A stretch of 36,746 nucleotides of DNA from GCA-002728855 sp036340635 (GTDB lineage Bacteria > Bacteroidota > Bacteroidia > Flavobacteriales > Flavobacteriaceae). Below are positions 24,441 to 33,053 of this stretch, one piece after another. Within the stretch, counting starts at the first letter, position 1, and every line of letters starts with the position of its first letter. The notes beneath the pieces are model-generated. The model was not told the origin of the DNA and searched no databases. It saw only the letters and a list, made by a program, of their open reading frames with translations. A program made the position numbers and the translations under genes. The stretch spans positions 1 to 36,746 of the forward strand of contig JAYYYF010000019.1 in assembly GCA_036340635.1 (NCBI GenBank). Direction: 5' to 3'.

Positions 24441-25637
24441 CTAAAATATAACACCCGATCCTATAAGCTCCTCATTGATATACCATGCAGCAAATTGCCC
24501 AGGGGTAATAGAAGATTGAGATTCTTTAAAAACAATGAAAATCCCTTCTCTTTTATTATATAGAGTTGCCTTTTGAAGCGGTTGACGATATCTTATTCTA
24601 ACGAGCACATCCATTTTTTCATTACAATTTACTTTTAAATCAGAACGAATCCATTGTTCTTGACCTTTCTTTATTTTAAGAGCTTTTCCTAACAATCCCT
24701 GGTGATTTTTGCCTTCACCTACATAAACTAAATTATTTTTAATGTCAGTATCAATTACAAAAAGTGGTTGTGAATGACCTCCAATTGAAAGACCTTTCCT
24801 CTGCCCTATAGTAAAAAAATGTGCCCCTTTGTGAGTTCCGATTACTTCCCCTTCACTTTTTATGTATTGCCTCTTTTGGGATAATCGTTTCAATGAGTTT
24901 ATTTCTAAATTCTCCTTTGATGAATTTGTGAAAGTCTTATAAACCTGATCTTGGATTTGTATTACCTCACCCTTTTTTGGCTTTAATTTTTGACTTAAAA
25001 ATTCTGGGAGACTTATTTTGCCTATAAAACAAAGTCCTTGAGAATCTTTTTTTTCAGCTGTTACTAATCCTTGCTCATGAGCTATTTCCCTGACCTTCTT
25101 TTTATTAAGATCACCTATAGGAAACAATACTTTCTGAAGTTGAAATTGATTAATTTGGCATAAGAAATAAGACTGATCTTTACTTTTATCAATACCGCTA
25201 AGTAATCTATAAACTTTTTCTCCTTTAGAATTTTTAAAAACTTTTTTTCGACAATAATGCCCAGTTGCTATATAATCTGCATCCATAGATAAAGCAGTTT
25301 TTAAAAAAACATCAAACTTAATTTCTCTATTACAAATGATATCAGGATTTGGAGTCCTCCCTTTTTTATATTCAGCAAACATATAATTAACTATTCTTTT
25401 TTTGTATTCAACACTTAGATCTATTGTTTGGAAAGAAATCCCCAATTTTTGAGAAACGAGCATTGCATCATTACTATCTTGCAACCATGGGCATTCACTT
25501 GAAACTGTAACTGTTTCATCATGCCAGTTTTTCATAAACAAACCTATAACCTCATGGCCTTGCTTTTTAAGTAAATAAGCGGAAACACTTGAATCTACAC
25601 CCCCTGAAAGAGCGACAACAACTTTCTTTTTATTCAT
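24441..25637 (-). CDS. mnmA: tRNA 2-thiouridylase MnmA
   Basis: MnmA inserts sulfur at position 2 of the wobble uridine (U34) of Lys, Glu and Gln tRNAs. The 398 residues are slightly longer than in E. coli. The PP-loop SGGVDSS is at 11-17; catalytic Cys102 lies in NPDIICNREIKF and Cys203 in GLCFIGK, the two residues that handle the persulfide. ATGHYCR and the C-terminal GQFAAWY are also typical. It is the last gene of the pyrG-yidC-mnmA group, 28 bases after yidC, and ends 4 bases from the stop of lysA on the other strand with no obvious terminator between. Confidence 0.97.
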   Translation of the reverse strand: MNKKKVVVALSGGVDSSVSAYLLKKQGHEVIGLFMKNWHDETVTVSSECPWLQDSNDAMLVSQKLGISFQTIDLSVEYKKRIVNYMFAEYKKGRTPNPDIICNREIKFDVFLKTALSMDADYIATGHYCRKKVFKNSKGEKVYRLLSGIDKSKDQSYFLCQINQFQLQKVLFPIGDLNKKKVREIAHEQGLVTAEKKDSQGLCFIGKISLPEFLSQKLKPKKGEVIQIQDQVYKTFTNSSKENLEINSLKRLSQKRQYIKSEGEVIGTHKGAHFFTIGQRKGLSIGGHSQPLFVIDTDIKNNLVYVGEGKNHQGLLGKALKIKKGQEQWIRSDLKVNCNEKMDVLVRIRYRQPLQKATLYNKREGIFIVFKESQSSITPGQFAAWYINEELIGSGVIF

Positions 25638-25665
25638 ACTACAAATATCTATTAAAAAGAGTCTT

Positions 25666-27504
25666 TTAAAACCTTCTATTCCTCGATTTTTTTTGTTTTT
25701 CTGCCTCCTCCATTGCTTTCTGAAGTCTTGCTGTAAAACCAGAAGTTTTCTTAGGTCGTTTTTTATTTTCTTCTATTTGTGCATGTATTTTTTCATTGTC
25801 AATAATATAATTTTTGATAACAAGCATTAATAATATTGTCAATAAATTTGAAACGAAGTAATATAAACTTAAGCCACTAGAGTAATTGTTAAAAAAGAAA
25901 AGCATCATTAATGGCATTAAATACATAATGATTTTCATGTTAGGCATCCCAGGTTGTTGAGGCATTGTTTGCTGACCCATAGTCATTGTCGTATAAATAA
26001 ATATAGCAACTGAAGCAAGAATTGGAAACAAACTAATATGATCCCCATAAAGAGGAAAATAAAATGGCAATTCCACTATTACATCATAAGAAGAAAGATC
26101 ATCAGCCCAAAGAAAACTTTTTTGACGAAGTTCAAAAGCAATTGGGAAAAAAACAAATAAAGCGTAAAAAACAGGTAGTTGAATTAAAGCAGGAACACAA
26201 CCTGACATTGGATTTGCACCAGCTTGACTGTAAAGGTTCATCGTCTCCTGTTGGCGTTTTACAGGATCGTCTTTATATTTTTTATTTATTTGATCAATCT
26301 CTGGGCGAAGGATTTTCATCTTAACTTGAGAAACATATGACTTATATGTAACTGGAGACATCGCTAACCGAGCAATAATTGTCATTACTATTATAGATAT
26401 TCCATAGGGTAGAAAAGAAGATAAAAATCTGAAAAGAGGCATAAAAATAAATTTATTAATCCATCCAAAAATTCCCCACCCTAGAGAAACAGAAGATTCT
26501 AGATCACGATCATAAGATTTCAATGTTTCATGATCGCTAGGTCCAAAATAATATTCAAATTGAGAATCAAAATTACCTGAAACATTCTTGATTGGAAATG
26601 AAATAGAAAAATCTTTTGTAAAACGTTGATTCAGATTGTCCTCATCTGCCAAATTATTAGAATAAAGATTCACCTCAGACATCTTCTCCTTTGGAACTAT
26701 AATTGTACTGAAAAAATGTTGCCGAAAAGAGACCCACCTAACTTCATTTTCAACTTCTTCATCCTCACCTGTAGCTGACAGGTAATCAACCTTATCTTGT
26801 TCATATCCATAAGTTAATTCTGTATACCTGTTTTCATAATCAATGCTTTTCGAATTTCTAAAAACCCTGTTTTTAATTTCAATTATGGGGTTTTCTTTAA
26901 AATCAATTAGTGATGACATCCCTTCGGATTTTATTGCAAAATCAATTAAATAAGTTTTAGGGTCAATTGAATAAACAAACTCAATATATTCTTGATCTGA
27001 AATTTTAGATTTTAAAGAAATTATTCGCTTATTATTTCTGTCATTTAACTCTGCACTGAAATAAAAATCAATAGTATTTAAAGTTCTCCCATCTAGGGTT
27101 AAAAATTTTAAATTAAAAAAATTATTGTCTTCATAAATTAAATGTAAAGGCTCGCCGAGATAATTTTTAAAATTCTTTAACCAAACTTTTTTTAATACAC
27201 CTCCTTTTGGATCTATTTCTATATAAAGATTTTCGTTTTCTAAAACTTGAACTTTTGATTTTTTGTCTTGTAAAAAAACCGAATAAACACCGTAAAGCCT
27301 GTCATAATTAATCCTTGAAACAGAATCATTAGCATTATTTAGGATCAACCCTTCAACTCCTTTCGTTTCAGAAACATTATTAGAAATTTCATTATTTTCT
27401 AATTCTCCCTGAGAAGAATCATTTCTATATAACATCCAAGTTAAAATCAATGCTATCAAAAAAAATCCTGTGAATTGATATGGATCAAATTTTTTCTCTT
27501 CCAT
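25666..27504 (-). CDS. yidC: Membrane protein insertase YidC
   Basis: YidC inserts and folds inner-membrane proteins, alone or with Sec. The 612 residues show the Gram-negative layout: an N-terminal anchor helix at about 11-24, a large periplasmic beta domain to about residue 340, and the conserved insertase core with five helices from about 355 to 565. The core has the hydrophilic-groove arginine in IIARLAMSP and the cytoplasmic hairpin SQVKMKILRPEIDQINKKY. The C-terminus is strongly basic (KSRNRRF), as expected for ribosome contact. The ATG at 27504 is preferred over an adjoining TTG at 27507. It follows pyrG by 9 bases. Confidence 0.96.
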   Translation of the reverse strand: MEEKKFDPYQFTGFFLIALILTWMLYRNDSSQGELENNEISNNVSETKGVEGLILNNANDSVSRINYDRLYGVYSVFLQDKKSKVQVLENENLYIEIDPKGGVLKKVWLKNFKNYLGEPLHLIYEDNNFFNLKFLTLDGRTLNTIDFYFSAELNDRNNKRIISLKSKISDQEYIEFVYSIDPKTYLIDFAIKSEGMSSLIDFKENPIIEIKNRVFRNSKSIDYENRYTELTYGYEQDKVDYLSATGEDEEVENEVRWVSFRQHFFSTIIVPKEKMSEVNLYSNNLADEDNLNQRFTKDFSISFPIKNVSGNFDSQFEYYFGPSDHETLKSYDRDLESSVSLGWGIFGWINKFIFMPLFRFLSSFLPYGISIIVMTIIARLAMSPVTYKSYVSQVKMKILRPEIDQINKKYKDDPVKRQQETMNLYSQAGANPMSGCVPALIQLPVFYALFVFFPIAFELRQKSFLWADDLSSYDVIVELPFYFPLYGDHISLFPILASVAIFIYTTMTMGQQTMPQQPGMPNMKIIMYLMPLMMLFFFNNYSSGLSLYYFVSNLLTILLMLVIKNYIIDNEKIHAQIEENKKRPKKTSGFTARLQKAMEEAEKQKKSRNRRF

Positions 27505-27513
27505 CAAATAGCT

Positions 27514-29133
27514 TTATTTAGTTTTTATTTTAGATTCCAGGGATGACTTTATAAATGAAACAAACAAAGGGTGTGGATTTGAAACTGTACTTTTATATTC
27601 AGGATGAAACTGAACTCCAACAAACCAAGGATGATTTAATTTTTCAATTATTTCAACCAACCCTGTTTCGGGATTGTATCCAACAGATCTAAGCTCATCC
27701 ATCAATATCAGATCTTTAAACGAGTTGTTAAATTCAAACCTGTGGCGATGCCTTTCCGAAACAATTTCTTTTTTATAAATTTCTCTAACCATACTCCCTT
27801 TCTCTAATCTGCAATCCCATGCGCCAAGACGCATTGTGCCACCTTTTATCTTCAAACGCTTTTGATCTTCCATTAAATCAATCACCGGATATTTAGTTTT
27901 TTCATCAATTTCAGTTGAATTAGCTTCTTTAAGATTTAAAACATTTCTAGCATATTCAATTACAGCCATCTGCATTCCCAAACAAATTCCAAAAAAAGGA
28001 ATATTATTTTCACGAGCAAATGTTATTGCATTAATCTTTCCCTCTATCCCCCTTTCTCCAAAACCTGGTGCGACAATTACTCCGTCAAAGTTGTTAAGCA
28101 AATCTCCTTTTTTATCTCTCTCCAAATGCTCCGAATGCACACTTGAAACTTCAACTCCCACCTCATTATATGCTCCTGCATGAATTAAGGACTCTAATAT
28201 CGATTTATAAGAATCCTGAAGCTCAACATACTTCCCAACTAAAGCAACCTTCACAAATTTTTTTGGGTTTTTGTGCTTTTTCAAAAATGATTTCCATTGA
28301 TCTAGGTTTGGTTCAGAACTAGGCTTTAGACTCAATTTTTTAATTACAACTTTATTTAAACCTTCCTCAAGCATTTTTAATGGTACATCATAAATTGTAT
28401 CGACATCAATAGATTGGATAACAGCCTCTTTTCTAACATTACAAAATAATGCAATTTTATCTTTTAAATCATCTGAAAGCTCATTTTCAGTTCGGCATAC
28501 AATCACATCAGCTTTGATTCCACTCTCCATTAAGGTTTTAACTGAATGCTGTGTTGGTTTAGTTTTTAATTCTCCTGTTGCTGAAAGAAAAGGGATCAAA
28601 GTTAGATGAATTACCATAGAGTTTTTTTCGCCCAAATCATATACTATTTGACGAACTGATTCAATATAGGGGAGAGATTCTATATCCCCAACCGTACCTC
28701 CTATCTCAGTAATAATTATATCATAATCTCCTGTTTTACCAAGTATATGGATACGTTGCTTTATCTCGTTTGTTATGTGAGGTATTACTTGTACTGTCTT
28801 TCCTAAAAAATCTCCTTTTCTCTCTTTTTCAATTACAGTCTGATATATTCTCCCAGTTGTAACATTATTTGCTTGAGAGGTATTAACATTCAAAAACCTT
28901 TCATAATGTCCAAGATCTAAATCCGTTTCAGCTCCATCATCTGTAACAAAACACTCTCCATGTTCATATGGATTTAATGTGCCTGGATCTACATTGATAT
29001 ACGGATCAAACTTTTGGATTGTTACTCTAAAGTCTTGGGATTGCAATAACTTTGCAAGAGAAGCTGAAATTATCCCTTTCCCTAAGGATGAAGCAACACC
29101 ACCTGTAACAAAAATATATTTTACGGTTGACAT
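27514..29133 (-). CDS. pyrG: CTP synthase
   Basis: PyrG converts UTP to CTP with ATP and glutamine, the last step of pyrimidine nucleotide synthesis. The 539 residues comprise the amidoligase domain beginning KYIFVTGGVASSLGKGI (ATP and UTP sites), with TEIGGTVGDIES, and a class I glutamine amidotransferase domain whose nucleophile Cys lies in FFGICLGMQ and whose His/Glu lie in GVQFHPEY. The gene is complete. Its leader contains a GC-rich inverted repeat that ends on the A of the start codon, which may matter for control. yidC and mnmA follow. Confidence 0.98.
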   Translation of the reverse strand: MSTVKYIFVTGGVASSLGKGIISASLAKLLQSQDFRVTIQKFDPYINVDPGTLNPYEHGECFVTDDGAETDLDLGHYERFLNVNTSQANNVTTGRIYQTVIEKERKGDFLGKTVQVIPHITNEIKQRIHILGKTGDYDIIITEIGGTVGDIESLPYIESVRQIVYDLGEKNSMVIHLTLIPFLSATGELKTKPTQHSVKTLMESGIKADVIVCRTENELSDDLKDKIALFCNVRKEAVIQSIDVDTIYDVPLKMLEEGLNKVVIKKLSLKPSSEPNLDQWKSFLKKHKNPKKFVKVALVGKYVELQDSYKSILESLIHAGAYNEVGVEVSSVHSEHLERDKKGDLLNNFDGVIVAPGFGERGIEGKINAITFARENNIPFFGICLGMQMAVIEYARNVLNLKEANSTEIDEKTKYPVIDLMEDQKRLKIKGGTMRLGAWDCRLEKGSMVREIYKKEIVSERHRHRFEFNNSFKDLILMDELRSVGYNPETGLVEIIEKLNHPWFVGVQFHPEYKSTVSNPHPLFVSFIKSSLESKIKTK

Positions 29134-29161
29134 CCGGTTCGAATGAATTTAAATGACCGGA
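29133..29161 (-). promoter_or_regulatory. GC-rich stem-loop in the pyrG leader, touching the start codon
   Basis: On the minus strand TCCGGT (29161-29156) can pair with ACCGGA (29138-29133) across a 17-base loop. The last paired base is the A of the ATG. A candidate -7 element lies just upstream, so the stem would sit at the extreme 5' end of the message. CCGG is rare in this AT-rich sequence. A regulatory role is inferred. Confidence 0.4.
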
Positions 29162-29163
29162 CT

Positions 29164-29171
29164 CAAATTTA
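29164..29171 (-). promoter_or_regulatory. Candidate -7 promoter element for pyrG
   Basis: On the minus strand this reads TAAATTTG, matching TAnnTTTG. It predicts transcription starting around 29157-29160, within or next to the 5' arm of the leader hairpin, and a leader of about 25 bases. No clear -33 box is seen. Confidence 0.4.
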
Positions 29172-29203
29172 CAAAATCTAAACTAAATCGAATAAAATTT
29201 TAT

Positions 29204-30949
29204 TTATTTCTTTATCTCATTTATATCATAGCCTTTGTGTCGAAGCAAATAAAATGCTTCATTTACAAAACTATCCGCATCAGATTTTTTATACCAAAAT
29301 CTGTTTTCTTGATATTCTGTCTCACCTATTTGATTAACATGGCCATGTAATTTGCCTCCATATACTAATCTTAGTAAAAGATCTAAAGTTAGATCATATG
29401 CCCTGATAGCCTCTCTATTTGGCGGTTTCCCAAAAACTTCAATATATCTTTCCTGGAAAGAATTATATTCAGCTTTATTTAAAGGGAAATGACCTGAAGT
29501 AAAAGTAAAACCTAAATCCCCTAAATGTTTTCTTGACAAGTTTTCATTTTCATATACATTCCCGTGATATGTAGTAAAAAGTTGAACTTCTCTTAAATCA
29601 GATATTTGAGCACTCATCTGGGCACTTACGCTTGAGATCAAAGAAAAATTATCACTCTCTAAAATTACCTTATTAGGCAATGAATCAACAAGCAATGAAT
29701 CAACAAGCTCAGGTAATAAATAACCGTTTATTTCTGGACGTAATATAATAGCAGATGGGAACATATTTTTTAATCGATTCTCAATAGGTCGATTTAGAGA
29801 ATCCGCTACAATTACAATGTTCTCATCTTGATCAAGATTATTATTCAAATAATTAAACATTTTGTTCCTCAAAATTTCTCTTGGTGTAACAGACTGATAA
29901 ACAGAATTCCTTAAAACAACATCTCTTGTTGATAGAGGTGCTACTTTTGGAATGTCATAAAATTCTTCTTTAGCAGAGATATAATCAAAATTATCTGGAA
30001 TCAAAGGACCAATAATAACTTGACAGCTGTTTAAATCAATTCCATCTAGAATTTTGTCAATTTTAGATTTTTTGTTTTCGGTATCATAAACAGACAATTT
30101 TGTTGTAACACCATATTTGCTTAGATCTTTTGAAGCCAAAAATATTCCCGAATAAAAATCAGTAGAAATCGTATGCAAATTTCTTTCTAACAAAATTTTA
30201 CGAGTATCATCAATCGAATCAAATTCAATTTCTGAAGCTCTAAACGGTAACATAACAGAAACATTAATTTGACTTTCTCCCTTGATGGAATCAATTAAAG
30301 ATATTTTTTCAACAAGAAGATCATCCTCAATCCTCAAATCCCCAGTATATTCAAGTGGCAATTTTAAAACCATTCCTTTGAGTAATCCCGTTTCTGTAAG
30401 TTTTGGATTAAGAGAATCTAAAACTTTTTTAGTCACTCCTAATTTTTTTTCAATTCTATAATACCCCTCAGCAGATTTGACCGTATAGTAATTAAAGTTG
30501 CTGTCCCATATATTTGACAAACCATCTTCTTTGGATATCGGAGTTCTAATTTTCTGATCAACTTTAAGACCTTCCTTTATAATAGGATTTATACTTTCCA
30601 ATTCCTGAATTGTAATTCCAAAATTATAAGCAATGCGCCATTTCGTATCTTTTGGTTTAACTATATAAAGTTTTGTGACATCATCAGATTTTTGATTCAA
30701 CATATTTTCCTCTTTTACATAAACTGGAATCTTCAAAATCATTCTTTTCCTAAGACCCTTTTTAACAATCATAGGGTTAAACTCAATAATCTGTTCCTGA
30801 CTTACATTATATAATCTGGAAATTGAATATAAAGTTTCTTTCTTTTTAACCTTATGAGAAATAAAGGTTTCTGGATTATTTTTGTCTTGTGAAAAAAGAC
30901 AAACCCCTGAGGCCAGGAAAAAAATAAAGATGGTTAAAAAAAATCTCAT
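29204..30949 (-). CDS. LysM-repeat protein fused to a periplasmic-binding-protein-like domain
   Basis: A 581-residue exported protein. A signal peptide is clear (hydrophobic residues about 3-17, then LFSQDK). Three LysM peptidoglycan-binding modules follow at about 32-75 (KKKETLYSISRLYNV), 94-137 and 151-197. The rest, from about 228, is a type 1 periplasmic-binding-protein fold of the amino-acid-binding or LpoA-like kind (SVMLPFRASEIEFD, VIIGPLIPDN, VAPLSTRD, FTSGHFPL, REAIRAYDLTLDLLLRL). It probably sits in the periplasm attached to the wall. Whether it binds a small ligand or contacts wall enzymes is not known. The ATG at 30949 is chosen over a TTG just before it. A 15-bp tandem duplication gives LVDSL twice. 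It lies between a DUF2141 gene and pyrG. Confidence 0.85.
   Translation of the reverse strand: MRFFLTIFIFFLASGVCLFSQDKNNPETFISHKVKKKETLYSISRLYNVSQEQIIEFNPMIVKKGLRKRMILKIPVYVKEENMLNQKSDDVTKLYIVKPKDTKWRIAYNFGITIQELESINPIIKEGLKVDQKIRTPISKEDGLSNIWDSNFNYYTVKSAEGYYRIEKKLGVTKKVLDSLNPKLTETGLLKGMVLKLPLEYTGDLRIEDDLLVEKISLIDSIKGESQINVSVMLPFRASEIEFDSIDDTRKILLERNLHTISTDFYSGIFLASKDLSKYGVTTKLSVYDTENKKSKIDKILDGIDLNSCQVIIGPLIPDNFDYISAKEEFYDIPKVAPLSTRDVVLRNSVYQSVTPREILRNKMFNYLNNNLDQDENIVIVADSLNRPIENRLKNMFPSAIILRPEINGYLLPELVDSLLVDSLPNKVILESDNFSLISSVSAQMSAQISDLREVQLFTTYHGNVYENENLSRKHLGDLGFTFTSGHFPLNKAEYNSFQERYIEVFGKPPNREAIRAYDLTLDLLLRLVYGGKLHGHVNQIGETEYQENRFWYKKSDADSFVNEAFYLLRHKGYDINEIKK
29679..29708. repeat. 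15-bp tandem duplication inside the LysM gene
   Basis: CAATGAATCAACAAG occurs twice in direct succession, encoding LVDSL-LVDSL in frame in the binding-protein-like domain. The length is a multiple of three, so the frame is kept. It looks like a recent slippage event. Confidence 0.8.
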
Positions 30950-30999
30950 CAATTTGTATGTTAATCTAAATTAATAAAAATCTGTTTTTAAAATTGTAT

Positions 31000-31428
31000 C
31001 TATCTTGCTTCAATACTAACGCTCCTTTCTTTATCTATTTTAAAAGATGCTTGACGAAAACTTGGCGATCTAAAAAACCCCATAGCATTGTTCGAAAACC
31101 CGTACTGTTCTATTGGAATACCAAAAAAATTGAAATCCAATTTTTGATTATTATTGCTATCGATATAAAAACTTATAGCATAAACTCCTTCTGGTAAATA
31201 AATTGATTTTCTAAAAATATCCGTTTTTGTATCCTCTATTACTTGAGCAATTACATTCAAGTTAATTTTAAATTCTTCAGATTTATTTGATTCAAAAACC
31301 AATGGATCGTCATAAACTGCAAGGAATAACTTCCCAGGGTTTTTTATTCCATTAATTTCTACATTTAATTTTATCTTATCAGGATAATCTGATAAAAAAA
31401 TCATTAAATAAATAAAAAGCCATCTCAT
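31000..31428 (-). CDS. DUF2141 protein
   Basis: A 142-residue protein of the DUF2141 family, which has a small beta-sandwich. Family blocks are IKNPGKLFLAVYDDP, LPEGVYAISFYIDSNNNQKLD and YGFSNNAMGFFRSPSF. The N-terminus is a short hydrophobic stretch (LFIYLMIFL), probably a signal peptide, so it should be periplasmic or surface exposed. The D-N-N-x-K-L-D segment resembles a calcium-type loop, but binding is unproven. It follows guaA by 36 bases and precedes the LysM gene by about 50, probably in one operon. The role is unknown. Confidence 0.8.
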   Translation of the reverse strand: MRWLFIYLMIFLSDYPDKIKLNVEINGIKNPGKLFLAVYDDPLVFESNKSEEFKINLNVIAQVIEDTKTDIFRKSIYLPEGVYAISFYIDSNNNQKLDFNFFGIPIEQYGFSNNAMGFFRSPSFRQASFKIDKERSVSIEAR

Positions 31429-31464
31429 TACAAGTATATTCCTAAGTTATTGATTGTATTAAAT

Positions 31465-32994
31465 TTATTCCCACTCAATAGTTGCAGGTGGCTTAGAACT
31501 AATATCATAAACCACTCTATTAATTCCTTTAACTTTATTAATTATCTCATTGGAAATTTCTTGTAAAAAATCATTTGGTAGATCTACCCAATCTGCTGTC
31601 ATTCCATCAGTCGATTGAACTGCACGAAGAACAATACACTTTTCATAAGTTCGTTCATCTCCCATGACACCTACGCTATTTATTGGAAGTAAAATTGTCG
31701 CAGCCTGCCATACCTTGTCATAAAGATTCCACGATTTAAGTCCATTAATAAAAATATGATCTGCCTTTTGCAACATTTGAACCTTTTCTTCAGTTATTTC
31801 TCCCAAAATCCTAATTGCTAAACCTGGACCTGGAAATGGGTGTCTCCCTAAAATATTAGGATCAATACCCAAAGCAGACCCAACTTTTCTAACCTCATCT
31901 TTAAACAACATATTTAAAGGCTCAACAAGTTTAAGTCTCATAAAAGCAGGCAATCCACCCACATTATGATGAGACTTTATTGTTACTGATGGACCACTAA
32001 CTGAAATAGACTCTATTACATCTGGATAAATTGTTCCTTGAGCAAGCCACTTAACTTTATCTAAAGACTTTGCTTCCTCATCAAAAACATCTATGAAAAT
32101 TTTTCCAATTATTTTACGTTTGTCCTCAGGATCGGTAACATTGCTAAGCGCAGAAATAAACTTACTTGAGGCATCTATTCCTTTAACATTTAGTCCCATT
32201 CCCTTATACTGATTTAAAACATCTTTATATTCATCTTTTCTTAAAAGCCCATTATTTATAAAAAGACAAGTCAAATTTTTCCCGATAGCTTTATCTAATA
32301 AAAATGCGGCAACAGTTGAATCTACACCCCCAGAAAGACCTAAAACAACCCTTTCTTTACCAATTTTATCTCTTAGATCATTTAAAGTCATTTGGACAAA
32401 AGAATCAGGCGTCCAGTCTTGACTCAATCCAGAAATGTTGACTAGAAAATTCTTTAATATTCTCTTGCCATCTTTAGAATGATAAACTTCTGGATGAAAC
32501 TGTATCCCATATGTTATCTCATCCTTTATTTTAAATGCAGCATTTTCAATGTTTTGAGTACTCGCTAGTAAAACTGAATTTTTAGGTAACTTCTCAATTG
32601 TGTCACCATGGCTCATCCATACTTGAGTATTTAAAGGAATATCTTTAAAAAAAGGATCTTCTAAACTTATATTAGATAAATTAGCTCTACCGTATTCTCT
32701 GGTATCAGATGATTTAACATTACCTCCATAAAAATGAGCCAAATATTGTGCGCCATAGCAAATTGATAAAAGTGGTAATACACCTTTTATTTCTGATAAA
32801 TTTGGGTGAGGAGCCATTTTTGATCTAACTGAAAAAGGAGAGCCAGATAATATAACAGCATTAAATTCATCAATGTTTTTTGGTAAATTATTGTAAGGAT
32901 ATATTTCACAATAAATAAAAAGTTCACGAACTCTTCTTGCAATAAGCTGAGTATATTGTGAGCCAAAATCTAAAATTAAGACCTTACTTTTCAT
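31465..32994 (-). CDS. guaA: GMP synthase (glutamine-hydrolysing)
   Basis: GuaA aminates XMP to GMP using glutamine and ATP. The 509 residues contain an N-terminal class I glutamine amidotransferase domain (nucleophile Cys79 in LLSICYGAQYLAHFYGG, His/Glu in GIQFHPEVYHS), an ATP pyrophosphatase domain with PP-loop LSGGVDST near residue 220, and the C-terminal dimerisation domain with HPFPGPGLAIRILG. The gene is complete and ends in the conserved PPATIEWE. With purA it covers both branches from IMP in this window. A promoter-like element sits only 4 bases before its ATG. Confidence 0.98.
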   Translation of the reverse strand: MKSKVLILDFGSQYTQLIARRVRELFIYCEIYPYNNLPKNIDEFNAVILSGSPFSVRSKMAPHPNLSEIKGVLPLLSICYGAQYLAHFYGGNVKSSDTREYGRANLSNISLEDPFFKDIPLNTQVWMSHGDTIEKLPKNSVLLASTQNIENAAFKIKDEITYGIQFHPEVYHSKDGKRILKNFLVNISGLSQDWTPDSFVQMTLNDLRDKIGKERVVLGLSGGVDSTVAAFLLDKAIGKNLTCLFINNGLLRKDEYKDVLNQYKGMGLNVKGIDASSKFISALSNVTDPEDKRKIIGKIFIDVFDEEAKSLDKVKWLAQGTIYPDVIESISVSGPSVTIKSHHNVGGLPAFMRLKLVEPLNMLFKDEVRKVGSALGIDPNILGRHPFPGPGLAIRILGEITEEKVQMLQKADHIFINGLKSWNLYDKVWQAATILLPINSVGVMGDERTYEKCIVLRAVQSTDGMTADWVDLPNDFLQEISNEIINKVKGINRVVYDISSKPPATIEWE

Positions 32995-32998
32995 TTTT

Positions 32999-33006
32999 CA
33001 AAAATA
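32999..33006 (-). promoter_or_regulatory. -7 promoter element abutting the guaA start codon
   Basis: On the minus strand this reads TATTTTTG, matching the Bacteroidota -7 consensus TAnnTTTG. It ends 4 bases before the guaA ATG at 32994, the same distance at which transcription usually begins, so guaA mRNA would be leaderless or nearly so. No clear -33 box is visible. Confidence 0.4.
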
Positions 33007-33053
33007 CAATTAATTCAAGTGTGTATATAGATACTTGACAGTAATTTTAGAAG

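Noticed and set aside
26064..26324. 86-codon plus-strand open frame inside yidC
   Set aside because: It is antisense to the conserved insertase core and has no recognisable features.
29186..29205. Palindrome AATAAAATTTTATT after the LysM gene as a terminator
   Set aside because: It has no loop and no G-C pair, and pyrG has its own promoter-like element; the palindrome is likely compositional.
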